This document shows, in pieces, positions 27,801-40,795 of a stretch of DNA of 64,000 nucleotides. How positions within the stretch are numbered: the first letter of the stretch is position 1; each line of letters opens with the position of its first letter. Source of the stretch: Anodontia alba (taxonomy: Eukaryota; Mollusca; Bivalvia; Lucinida; Lucinidae); the NCBI GenBank assembly GCA_964016985.1, contig OZ024830.1:17787691-17851690 (forward strand), read 5' to 3'. The position numbers and the translations under genes were made by a program. The notes under the pieces are model-generated. The model had not been told where the DNA came from. It did no database searches and was given only the letters and a program-made list of their open reading frames with translations.

Positions 27801-30800
27801 CAGCTTGTATTTTGAATAATACGCTGAATCCTGAACCAGATGCTGCAGCTCGTATTTTGAATAATACGCTGAATCCTGAACCAGACGCTGCAGGTCGTGT
27901 TTTGAAAAATACCCTGAATAATGAACCAGACGCTGCAGCTCGTATTTTGAATAATACGCTGAATCCTGAACCAGACGCTGCAGGTCGTGTTTTGAATAAT
28001 ACCCTGAATAATAAACCAGACGCTGCAGCTCGTATTTTGAATAATACGCTGAATCCTGAACCAGACGCTGCAGCTCGTATTTTGAATAATACGCTGAATC
28101 CTGAACCAGACGCTGCAGCTCGTATTTTGAATAATACGCTGAATCCTGAACCAGACGCTGCAGGTCGTATTTTGAATAATACGCTGAATCCTGAACCAGA
28201 CGCTGTAGGTCGTGTTTTGAAAAATACCCTGAATAATGAACCAGACGCTGCAGCTCGTTTTTTGAATAATACGCTGAATCCTAAACCAGACGCTGCAGCT
28301 CGTATATTGAACAATACGCTGAATCATGAACCAGACGCTGCAGGTCGTGTTTTGAATAATACTCTGAATAATAAACCAGACGCTGCGGCTTGCATTTTGA
28401 ATAATACGCTGAATCCTGAACCAGATGCTGCATGTCGTGTTTTGAAAAATACCCGCAATAATTAATCAGAGGCTGCAGCTCGTATTTTGAATAATACGCT
28501 GAATCCTGAACCAGACGCTGCAGCTCGTGTTTTGAATAATACCCTGAATAATAAACCAGACGCTGCAGCTCGTATTTTGAATTATACGTTGAATCCTGAA
28601 CCAGACGCTGCAGCTCGTATTTTTAATAATACGCTGAATCCTGAACCAGACGCTGCAGCTCGTATTTTGAATAATACGCTGTATACTGAACCAGACGCTG
28701 CAGGTCGTGTTCTGAAAAATACCCTGAATAATGAACCAGACGCTGCAGCTCGTATTTTGAATAATACGCTGAATCCTGAACCAGACGCTGCAGGTCGTAT
28801 TTTGAAAAATACCCTAAGTCCTGAACCAGACGCTGTAGGTCGTGTTTTGAAAAATACCTGAATAATGAACCAGACGCTGCAGCTCGTATTTTGAATAATA
28901 CGCTGAATCCTGAACCAGACGCTGCAGGTCGTATGTTGAATAATACGCTGAATCCTGAACAAGACGCTGCAGGTCGTGTTTTGAATAATACTCTGAATAA
29001 TAAACCAGCCGCTGCAGCTTGTATTTTGAATAATACGCTGAATCCTGAACCAGATGCTGCAGCTCGTATTTTGAATAATACGCTGAATCCTGAACCAAAC
29101 GCTGTAGGTCGTATTTTGAATAAAACGCTGAATCCTGAACCAGACGCTGCAGGTCGTGTTTTGAAAAATACCCTGAATAATGAACCAGACGCTGCAGCTC
29201 GTATTTTGAATAATACGCTGAATCCTGAACCAGACGCTGCAGGTCGTGTTTTGAATAATACCCTGAGTAATAAACCAGACGCTGCAGCTTGTATTTTGAA
29301 TAATACGCTGAATCCTGAACCAGATGCTGCAGCTCGTATTTTGAATAATACGCTGAATCCTGAACCAGACGGTGCAGGTCGTGTTTTGAAAAATACCCTG
29401 AATAATGAACCAGACGCTGCAGCTCGTATTTTGAATAATACGCTGAATCCTGAACCATACGCTGCAGCTCGTATTTTGAATAATACGCTGAATCCGGAAC
29501 CAGACGCTGCAGGTCGTGTTTTGAAAAATAACCTGAATAATGAACCAGACGCTGCAGCTCGTATTTTGAATAATACGCTGAATCCTGAACCAGACGCTGC
29601 AGCTCGTATTTTGAATAATACGCTGTATCCTTAACCAGACGCTGCAGGTCGTGTTTTGAAAAATACCCTGAATAATGAACCAGACGCTGCAGCTCGTATT
29701 TTGAATAATACGCTGAATCCTGAACCAGACGCTGCAGGTCGTGTTTTGAATAATACCCTGAATAATAAACCAGACGCTGCAGCTTGTATTTTGAATAATA
29801 CGCTGAATCATGAACCAGATGCTGCAGCTCGTATTTTGAATAATACGCTGAATCCTGAACCAGACGCTGCAGGTCGTGTTTTGAATAATACCCTGAATAA
29901 TAAACCAGACGCTGCAGCTCGTATTTTGAATAATACGCTGAATCCTGAACCAGACGCTGCAGCTCGTATTTTGAAAAATACCCTGAATAATGAACCAGAC
30001 GCTGCAGCTCGTATTTTGAATAATACGCTGAATCCTGAACCAGACGCTGCAGCTCGTATTTTGAATAATACGCTGAATCCTGAACAAGACGCTGCAGGTC
30101 GTATTTTGAAAAATACCCTCAATAATGAACCAGACGCTGCAGCTCGTATTTTGAATAATACGCTGAATCCTGAACCAGACGCTGCAGGTCGTGTTTTGAA
30201 TAATACCCTGAATAATAAACCAGACGCTGCAGCTCTTATTTTGAATAATACGCTGAATCCTGAACCAGACGCTGCAGCTCGTATTTTGAATAATACGCTG
30301 AATCCTGAACCAGACGCTGCAGGTCGTGTTTTGAAAAATACCCTGCATAATGAACCAGACGCTGCAGCTCGTATTTTGAATAATACGCTAAATCCTGAAC
30401 CAGACGCTGCAGCTCGTGTTTTGAATAATACCCTGAATAATAAACCAGACGCTGCAGCTCGTATTTTGAATAATACGCTGAATCCTGAACCAGACGCTGC
30501 AGCTCGTATTTTGAATAATACGCTGAATCCTGAACCAGACGCTGCAGGTCGTGTTTTGAATAATACCCTGAATAATAAACCAGACGCTGCAGCTTGTATT
30601 TTGAATAATACGCTGAATCCTGAACCAGATGCTGCAGCTCGTATTTTGAATAATACGCTGAATCCTGAACCAGACGCTGCAGGTCGTGTTTTGAAAAATA
30701 CCCTGAATAATGAACCAGACGCTGCAGCTCGTATTTTGAATAATACGCTGAATCCTGAACCAGACGCTGTAGGTCGTGTTTTGAAAAATACCCTGATTAA

Positions 30801-33800
30801 AGAACCAGACGCTGCAGCTCCTATTTTGAATAATACGCTGAATCCTGAACCAGACGCTGCAGGTCGTATTTTGAATAATACGCTGAATCCTGAACCAGAC
30901 GCTGTAGGTCGTGTTTTGAAAAATACCCTGAATAATGAACCAGACGCTGCAGCTCGTATTTTGAATAATACGCTGAATCCTGAACCAGACGCTGCAGCTC
31001 GTATTTTGAATAATACGCTGAATCTTGAACCAGACGCTGCATGTCGTGTTTTGAATAATACTCAGAAGAATAAACCAGACGCTGCGGCTTGCATTTTGAA
31101 TAATACGCTGAATCCTGAACCAGATGCTGCAGCTCGTATTTTGAATAATACGCTGAATCCTGAACCAGACGCTGCAGGTCGTATTTTGAATAATACGCTG
31201 AATCCTGAACCAGACGCTGCAGGTCGTGTTTCGAAAAATACCCTCAATAATGAACCAGACGCTGCAGCTCGTATTTTGAATAATACGCTGAATCCTGAAC
31301 CAGACGCTGCAGGTCATGTTTTGAATAATACCCTGAATAATAAACCAGACGCTGCAGCTTGTATTTTGAATAATACGCTGAATCCTGAACCAGATGCTGC
31401 AGCTCGTATTTTGAATAATACGCTGAATCCTGAACCAGACGCTGCAGGTCGTGTTTTGAAAAATACCCTGAATAATGAACCAGACGCTGCAGCTCGTATT
31501 TTGAATAATACGCTGAATCCTGAACCAGACGCTGCAGGTCGTGTTTTGAATAATACCCTGAATAATAAACCAGACGCTGCAGCTCGTATTTTGAATAATA
31601 CGCTGAATCCTGAACCAGACGCTGCAGCTGGTATTTTGAATAATACGCTGAATCCTGAACCAGACGCTGCAGCTCGTATTTTGAATAATACGCTGAATCC
31701 TGAACCAGACGCTGCAGGTCGTATTTTGAATAATACGCTGAATCCTGAACCAGACGCTGTAGGTCGTGTTTTGAAAAATACCCTGAATAATGAACCAGAC
31801 GCTGCAGCTCGTTTTTTGAATAATACGCTGAATCCTAAACCAGACGCTGCAGCTCGTATATTGAACAATACGCTGAATCCTGAACCAGACGCTGCAGGTC
31901 GTGTTTTGAATAATACTCTGAATAATAAACCAGACGCTGCGGCTTGCATTTTGAATAATACGCTGAATCCTGAACCAGATGCTGCATGTCGTGTTTTGAA
32001 AAATACCCGCAATAATTAATCAGAGGCTGCAGCTCGTATTTTGAATAATACGCTGAATCCTGAACCAGACGCTGCAGCTCGTGTTTTGAATAATACCCTG
32101 AATAATAAACCAGACGCTGCAGCTCGTATTTTGAATTATACGTTGAATCCTGAACCAGACGCTGCAGCTCGTATTTTTAATAATACGCTGAATCCTGAAC
32201 CAGACGCTGCAGCTCGTATTTTGAATAATACGCTGTATCCTGAACCAGACGCTGCAGGTCGTGTTCTGAAAAATACCCTGAATAATGAACCAGACGCTGC
32301 AGCTCGTATTTTGAATAATACGCTGAATCCTGAACCAGACGCTGCAGGTCGTATTTTGAAAAATACCCTAAGTCCTGAACCAGACGCTGTAGGTCGTGTT
32401 TTGAAAAATACCTGAATAATGAACCAGACGCTGCAGCTCGTATTTTGAATAATACGCTGAATCCTGAACCAGACGCTGCAGGTCGTATGTTGAATAATAC
32501 GCTGAATCCTGAACAAGACGCTGCAGGTCGTGTTTTGAATAATACTCTGAATAATAAACCAGCCGCTGCAGCTTGTATTTTGAATAATACGCTGAATCCT
32601 AAACCAGATGCTGCAGCTCGTATTTTGAATAATACGCTGAATCCTGAACCAAACGCTGTAGGTCGTATTTTGAATAAAACGCTGAATCCTGAACCAGACG
32701 CTGCAGGTCGTGTTTTGAAAAATACCCTGAATAATGAACCAGACGCTGCAGCTCGTATTTTAAATAATACGCTGAATCCTGAACCAGACGCTGCAGGTCG
32801 TGTTTTGAATAATACCCTGAGTAATAAACCAGACGCTGCAGCTTGTATTTTGAATAATACGCTGAATCCTGAACCAGATGCTGCAGCTCGTATTTTGAAT
32901 AATACGCTGAATCCTGAACCAGACGGTGCAGGTCGTGTTTTGAAAAATACCCTGAATAATGAACCAGACGCTGCAGCTCGTATTTTGAATAAAACGCTGA
33001 ATCCTGAACCATACGCTGCAGCTCGTATTTTGAATAATACGCTGAATCCGGAACCAGACGCTGCAGGTCGTGTTTTGAAAAATAACCTGAATAATGAACC
33101 AGACGCTGCAGCTCGTATTTTGAATAATACGCTGAATCCTGAACCAGACGCTGCAGCTCGTATTTTGAATAATACGCTGTATCCTTAACCAGACGCTGCA
33201 GGTCGTGTTTTGAAAAATACCCTGAATAATGAACCAGACGCTGCAGCTCGTATTTTGAATAATACGCTGAATCCTGAACCAGACGCTGCAGGTCGTGTTT
33301 TGAATAATACCCTGAATAATAAACCAGACGCTGCAGCTTGTATTTTGAATAATACGCTGAATCATGAACCAGATGCTGCAGCTCGTATTTTGAATAATAC
33401 GCTGAATCCTGAACCAGACGCTGCAGGTCGTGTTTTGAATAATACCCTGAATAATAAACCAGACGCTGCAGCTCGTATTTTGAATAATACGCTGAATCAT
33501 GAACCAGACGCTGCAGCTCGTATTTTGAATAATACGCTGAATCCTGAACCAGACGCTGCAGGTCGTGTTATGAAAAATACCCTGAATAATGAACCAGACG
33601 CTGCAGCTCGTATTTTGAATAATACGCTGAATCCTGAACCAGACGCTGCAGCTCGTATTTTGAATAATACGCTGAATCCTGAACCAGACGCTGCAGGTCG
33701 TATTTTGAAAAATACCCTCAATAATGAACCAGACGCTGCAGCTCGTATTTTGAATAATACGCTGAATCCTGAACCAGACGCTGCAGGTCGTGTTTTGAAT

Positions 33801-36800
33801 AATACCCTGAATAATAAACCAGACGCTGCAGCTCTTATTTTGAATAATACGCTGAATCCTGAACCAGACGCTGCAGCTCGTATTTTGAATAATACGCTGA
33901 ATCCTGAACCAGACGCTGCAGGTCGTGTTTTGAAAAATACCCTGCATAATGAACCAGACGCTGCAGCTCGTATTTTGAATAATACGCTAAATCCTGAACC
34001 AGACGCTGCAGCTCGTGTTTTGAATAATACCCTGAATAATAAACCAGACGCTGCAGCTCGTATTTTGAATAATACGCTGAATCCTGAACCAGACGCTGCA
34101 GCTCGTATTTTGAATAATACGCTGAATCCTGAACCAGACGCTGCAGCTCGTATTTTGAATAATACGCTGAATCCTGAACCAGACGCTGCAGCTCGTATTT
34201 TGAAAAATACCCTCAATAATGAACCAGACGCTGCAGCTCGTATTTTGAATAATACGCTGAATCCTGAACCAGACGCTGCAGGTCGTGTTTTGAATAATAC
34301 CCTGAATAATAAACCAGACGCTGCAGCTCGTATTTTGAATAATACGCTGAATCCTGAACCAGACGCTGCAGCTCGTATTTTGAATAATACGATGAATCCT
34401 GAACCAGACGCTGCAGCTCGTATTTTGAATAATACGCTGAATCCTGAACCAGACGCTGCAGGTCGTGTTTTGAAAAATACCCTGAATAATGAACCAGACG
34501 CTGCAGCTCGTATTTTGAATAATACGCTGAATCCTGAACCAGACGCTGCAGCTCGTGTTTTGAATAATACCCTGAATAATAAACCAGACACTGCAGGTCG
34601 TATTTTGAATAATACGCTGAATCCTGAACCAGACGCTGCAGCTCGTATTTTGAATAATACGCTGAATCCTGAACCAGACGCTGCAGCTCGTATTTTGAAT
34701 AATACGCTGAATCCTGAACCAGACGCTGCAGGTCGTGTTATGAAAAATACCCTGAATAATGAACCAGACGCTGCAGCTCGTATTTTGAATAATACGCTGA
34801 ATCCTGAACCAGACGCTGCAGCTCGTATTTTGAATAATACGCTGAATCCTGAACCAGACGCTGCAGGTCGTATTTTGAAAAATACCCTCAATAATGAACC
34901 AGACGCTGCAGCTCGTATTTTGAATAATACGCTGAATCCTGAACCAGACGCTGCAGGTCGTGTTTTGAATAATACCCTGAATAATAAACCAGACGCTGCA
35001 GCTCGTATTTTGAATAATACGCTGAATCCTGAACCAGACGCTGCAACTCGTATTTTGAATAATACGCTGAATCCTGAACCAGACGCTGCAGGTCGTGTTT
35101 TGAAAAATACCCTGAATAATGAACCAGACGCTGCAGCACGTATTTTGAATAATACGCTAAATCCTGAACCAGACGCTGCAGCTCGTGTTTTGAATAATAC
35201 CCTGAATAATAAACCAGACGCTGCAGCTCGTATTTTGAATAATACGCTGAATCCTGAACCAGACGCTGCAGCTCGTATTTTGAATAATACGCTGAATCCT
35301 GAACCAGACGCTGCAGCTCGTATTTTGAATAATACGCTGAATCCTGAACCAGACGCTGCAGGTCGTATTTTGAAAAATACCCTCAATAATGAACCAGACG
35401 CTGCAGCTCGTATTTTGAATAATACGCTGAATCCTGAACCAGACGCTGCAGGTCGTGTTTTGAATAATACCCTGAATAATAAACCAGACGCTGCAGCTCG
35501 TATTTTGAATAATACGCTGAATCCTGAACCAGACGCTGCAGCTCGTATTTTGAATAATACGCTGAATCCTGAACCAGACGCTGCAGCTCGTATTTTGAAT
35601 AATACGCTGAATCCTGAACCAGACGCTGCAGGTCGTGTTTTGAAAAATACCCTGAATAATGAACCAGACGCTGCAGCTCGTATTTTGAATAATACGCTGA
35701 ATCCTGTACCAGACGCTGCAGCTCGTATTTTGAATAATATCCTGAATACTGAACCATACGCTGAATCCTGAACCGTGAATAATGAACCGTGAACAAGATG
35801 CTAACTTAACGTTCATGAAATATATTGTTAAAGTGGAAATTATTTATAAATCGATTTGATTTGAATTATTTGATGTTTATTTAGTTACATAAACACACAT
35901 ATACAATAGAAACATCATTACAAAATTGATTAAACATATGCATTTTACAAAAATATCACATCGCACTATAGTAAAATAATGTATTTCAAAACTTTAAATA
36001 AATATTAACACTTAGAAGACTAGACTAAAAGGACTAAAAACTTGAAAAATCATAAGATTTGAATTGAGCAATTGATTAAGATTCTTCCTGTTAAGAGTTA
36101 ATTGTAATGTACTGAAAATATATGAATACATAGTACTATCAATATCTAATTATAAAAGTTATCACATATGCTTTGAATCACATTTTTGTAATTTTGGCAA
36201 TCTGGACTGAACAATTGTTTTGGATGAAGTCTGCGCCTCCCACACTCTAAGACCATGGGAAGGATCCCGTGAGCCATCACTTACTGACTCATCAATGACT
36301 CTGGCACCGGAGCGCCACATACATCTCCGTGAACCGACCCCGGCTCTCGAGGAACAGTGTGCCCTGAGCAGCCGGTGATCGTAAACTGCAGCAATTTTGT
36401 GTGTGATCTGTGTTTACGCAACTCTTACTTCCATCCCTTTACCGCCATATTTGTTATTGGCGCTCCCGTTTGGTGTTGTGAAAATCTATTTCGAGAACGA
36501 CCAGAGTTCATTGTTCCCGAGTCATAGTCTTACTGTCTGTGTGATGTTCCTATTCAAGAGTCAGGAAGAATATAGTACCCAAGGACTCCCAGAATCACTG
36601 AAACTGGTCATTATGATAATCAAGGCGAAAACTTTATTACTTACTGAAAATTGTTCAACCCAGCCGGAGACATTTGGGATAAACAAGATTCCTCGTGTTA
36701 TTATCTCAGCGCTACTAATCATTGGGTAGATTGTCTGCACTGTTTGCTTAAATTACAGGTAATAAGGTTCAAATGAAACAGTCTTAAGTCCCCGTTAAAG

Positions 36801-39800
36801 ACTATTTCCCAGCCTACATTCAGAGACAATCGACCAACCAGTGCTGTCAGTGTTTTAATTTTTTTATTTGTTTCATTTCGTTACGAAAACATGCCTATTC
36901 AAATATATTGATAATTTTACAACCAAAACAGGAAAATTTTCATATAAAAAAAATCCGATATTTTTCATATTCCTGATCAAAACATAGATTGTGATACTCG
37001 TTAGAACCGCCTCGCCGAGGCTGTTCAAACGAATATCAATAATCTATGTTTCTTAGTAAAATAAGACAAGTAATGTATACCCCTGTAAACCCCAGTTTTA
37101 CTATATAAAAGTGGGGTTTAAGGGGGTCAAAATTACATAGGCGTGTTTTCGTGATGGTACTTATTTTCTTCAACATAAGCGCCCTCATGGCAAAATCAGT
37201 AAACGACAAAGGTTATTTTTTATTCTCTCAGAATATAGGGTTGGACATTTCATGCAAATAGGAAACAATGTGCATGGAATGCCAAGTTGACCCTATCGCC
37301 AGATTAAAACAAGAACTATTTCAAACTGTCGTCTGTTGATGTATTATCCGAATAGTAAAAGGTACACTCTTTCACTGCCACCGGCGATAATAATAGGCTT
37401 TTTTTTTGCAAACAACATAGATGCAGATGAGACAGATCATAATGAGCCGTCTCATCTGGATCTATGCTGTTTGACATTCATTCTTTCAACTTTATATATA
37501 AACTTCTTTCCAAGCGATAGTTTGTTAAAAAAAAAAAGAAACGAAAAAAAAAAGCAGACGACAAAGTTCGTCTGGAATTTGGCATCGAAAGAGTCAAGTG
37601 TTTTCTGTATAATCCTTTTTTTCTCCAATAGGTTTTCAAATTAACCTTTAACACTCCCTGGATAGATTCAGTAGACCGCAAACTGACGATATTTTCTTAT
37701 TGTCCCCGTAAAACAGGTTTGACATTTCATGCATTACCAAGTCTCTTGGGGAAACTATTTGCATGCAGTGCAACCCCGTTTTCTGACAGAAAAACAAATC
37801 TAACTTAGCATGGTAAGCATTAGTGAGCGCTATGCTTGTTAACCTTTATCATTCTACGGGCTAATTCACATTATGAAAACATGCTTATTCAAATATATAG
37901 ATAATTTAACCTCCAAAAACTGAAGATTTTCAGATAAAAAAAAAAAAAAAAAAAAACTCTGATATTTTCATATTTCTGCTCAAAACATAAATTGTGGGTA
38001 CTCGTTAGAACCGCCTCGGCGAGGGGGTTCTAACGGGTATCCACAATCTATGCTTTTGAGCAGAAATAAGAAAAATAATGTAAACCTCTGTAAACCCCAA
38101 TTTTACTATATAAAAGTGGGGTTTAAGGGGGTCAAAATCATATAGGTATGTTTTCGTGATGAGCAGACGAAAACAATATAATATGTTTTTCTTATTTTTC
38201 CCAGAAAAAAGGGTTCGGACATTTCATGCAGATTGTTAACATTAAAATATTGTTTTCTGACAAAAATACGAAATATATTTCAAAATGCCATTTGCTGGAA
38301 TTTTTACCCAGAGTGCTCAGCATTAATGATAGTTTTCCTGTTTTATTATAGTATTTAACTTGAGCTGTTTGTACACGAGTGTCAAAATGAATAGACAGCC
38401 AATAGGTGACATGGTGTGTGTCTGTCCCATAAAACAGTACTCCGTGTCGGGATAATAGTCTCTTAACCCTTAAAACGTCAAGAAAACCTACATCTGAAAA
38501 TGTCGTTTGTTTATGTCGTATGCTGAATATTCTTGCAAACTTTTTTCAAACCTATTTTTGCATACTCCTAGAGAAGCAATCTGATCTGAGTCCACACTGT
38601 TTGCAAAAATGACTTTTAAAATCACAAGCAGATGACAAAGCAGACGACAATCGTTGTGATTGGCAGTTTAAAGGTTAAGACTTCCGAGAAAATAGTTGAT
38701 ATAACATGCGAAACGTTTCCTAAGGCATAAAATGCTAACCGCACGAGAAGGACATGAAAAGGACATTAATATTTTGTCGCTAATTTCTTTAATATGAGGT
38801 GAAAAGATAAGGCCCAATTTTTCATGACGCTTTGCATGTTGCATAAAATTGTCAGCTGACGACATATTCAAATATTTTTCTTATCGCAAAATACCGATAT
38901 TATGATCCTCTTCCTCTATATAAGACCAGTTGCATGATGTATATTTTGTCATGTCTAAACTGCAATTCCCAAACCAAGCAGCAAATATGCAAAAACTCAA
39001 TGTTACGATTACATTATGTACAAATTGTATTTACGACCCGTTTAATGGTATTTTTCATGCGCTGTTTTAAAGACAAGAAATAATGTATATTTCTGCTGTC
39101 CCTCCCTTTCCAACGAACACACATAATAACAAGTTATATACATTGTCGCGATGTCATGACGTCGTTGTTACATAGTTGTTGTAAGAATATTTGCACTGTT
39201 TCAAGAGATCGTACAGACAGGTATCAGCCATGCTAACGCTAACATCAACTCCAGCAGAATCCATACAAGACCAATAAGTCCACTTTCACCTCTGGGCCCA
39301 GTTGTTCAAAACTAACTATGTCGTTAATTAACGTATCGATAAAACGACAATTGTTGTGAATGGCAGTTTACGGGTTAAAACTCCCAAGAAAATAAGAGTT
39401 GACATAACATACGAAACGTTTCCTAAGGCATAAAATGCTAATCGCTAATATCAATTACATGAGGTTAACGATAAGACCGGATTTTTCATAACGCTTAACA
39501 TGTTGCATAAAATTGTCAGCAGATGACAATACTCAAATATTTTCTTATTTTTGTTCTCAGAAAATATACTTTGACATTTCATGCATATCTCTTCTAAGAG
39601 ACAATCTCTATAAAATGTCTGAGCCTATTTTCTGGAAAAAAAAAATAAGAAAGATGACAATAGTTATCGTCTGCTGAATTTGCCCAAAGAGTGTTGAAGG
39701 TTAATCGAATTGTTTTCATTACAGTGCTAAAGGTCTTACCTACGGGGGTTACGATAACGATATAGTACGTTTTCGTGTGTTCAATACTGGTATGGTGCGG

Positions 39801-40356
39801 TGGATACAACCACTTATACTGACCACAACGTGCGATGTGGATATAGCTAGATTTCCTTTTGACTCGCAGTTCTGCTACATAGAAGTTGCCTTTAACGGAC
39901 TGAATGGTGTAGACGTCGTCGCGAATATGACTGAAGAGGTAAATATTTCTCAAAGGAAAGACCCTTGAAAGCAATTAACCCTTAAACTGCCAATCACATC
40001 AATTGCCGTCTGCTTTGTTATCTGCTTGTGATTTGAATGTCATTTTTGCAAACAGTGTGGACCCAGTTCAAACTGCTCCTCCTGTATGAAAAAAAACAGG
40101 TTTGAAAAGTTTGCAAGAATATTCAGCAGACGACATAAACAGACGATATTTTCAGATATAGGTTTTCTATGCATTTTAAGGATCAACACTTTCAGAAACT
40201 GAAAACAGCAAAAGTATCAAGTTTTCTGGGCTAAGCTAACAAGTTTCGGCCAATTAGGTCACAACGGTGACCCTCATATAACTTCCTGTGACAATAATCA
40301 ATACTTTTATGGTCTGATGAAAAGGTGTGTAAAGCTGTGACATTCATATAATTTTC

Positions 40357-40388
<32 letters not shown>

Positions 40389-40718
40389 CGGAATGAGTTC
40401 AGTGATGGCAAAGGTCCAGAAAAGGCACATTGTAGTGAAGTACGAGTAGATGTTTTACGGCCTCAAGCAGAAGTAACTTCATATGGGATATGAAGCCGTG
40501 ACGTTTACTTACCAATGTAAAATTATGCTTTTCTATTTTCTACCTTTCCGCCAAACTCAAATAGAGTTAGCTAGTAAAGAAAACATAATGCTCATGAAGA
40601 CTGTATTTGTGCGATACAAAACACTGAAAGAAGTCATAACGCATATAATTTAGGTTCCTTTCTACCCAGGTACGGTTTCAGTGACGTAGTCAAAACAGAA
40701 TTATTTTTATGCGTAGTC

Positions 40719-40795
<77 letters not shown>

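Larger units (their letters stand above)
14755..35816. mobile_element. Foldback-like giant element with satellite arms
   Basis: The two ends match as inverted repeats for about 65 bp: the left end starts ATGAGCGTTAAGTTAGCATC and the right end, reversed, starts ATGAACGTTAAGTTAGCATC. Flanks are GAAATTTAT (14746-14754) and GAAATATAT (35817-35825), an 8/9 match in direct orientation. Both arms are arrays of the same 45-bp unit in opposite orientation. Long inverted repeats made of tandem units, with 9-bp target duplications, are known from Drosophila FB foldback elements. No transposase was seen inside, so it would be non-autonomous. A satellite that expanded by inverted duplication is the alternative. 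It sits in receptor intron 4. Confidence 0.6.
12570..39724 (+). other. Receptor intron 4 (27 kb)
   Basis: More than half of the gene's length. It carries MITE-A copies, a MITE-G fragment, a SINE-like repeat, the 21 kb foldback-like element, a repeat cluster at 36879-39705 and the acceptor of exon 5. No protein gene was recognised; long ORFs at 14.8-17.9 and 24-35.8 kb come from the 45-bp satellite. Confidence 0.8.

Noticed and set aside
25781..35771. Plus-strand ORFs up to 853 codons (NNTLNPEPDAAARIL repeats) as a giant repeat protein
   Set aside because: Same reason; the reading breaks wherever a unit has an indel, and no promoter, start context or non-repeat part is seen.
14755..35816. CRISPR array
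   Set aside because: Units are contiguous with no unique spacers, the unit varies, and the DNA is eukaryotic with spliced genes.
36397..36729. 110-codon plus-strand ORF
   Set aside because: No recognisable domain, no splice or promoter evidence; length is plausible by chance.
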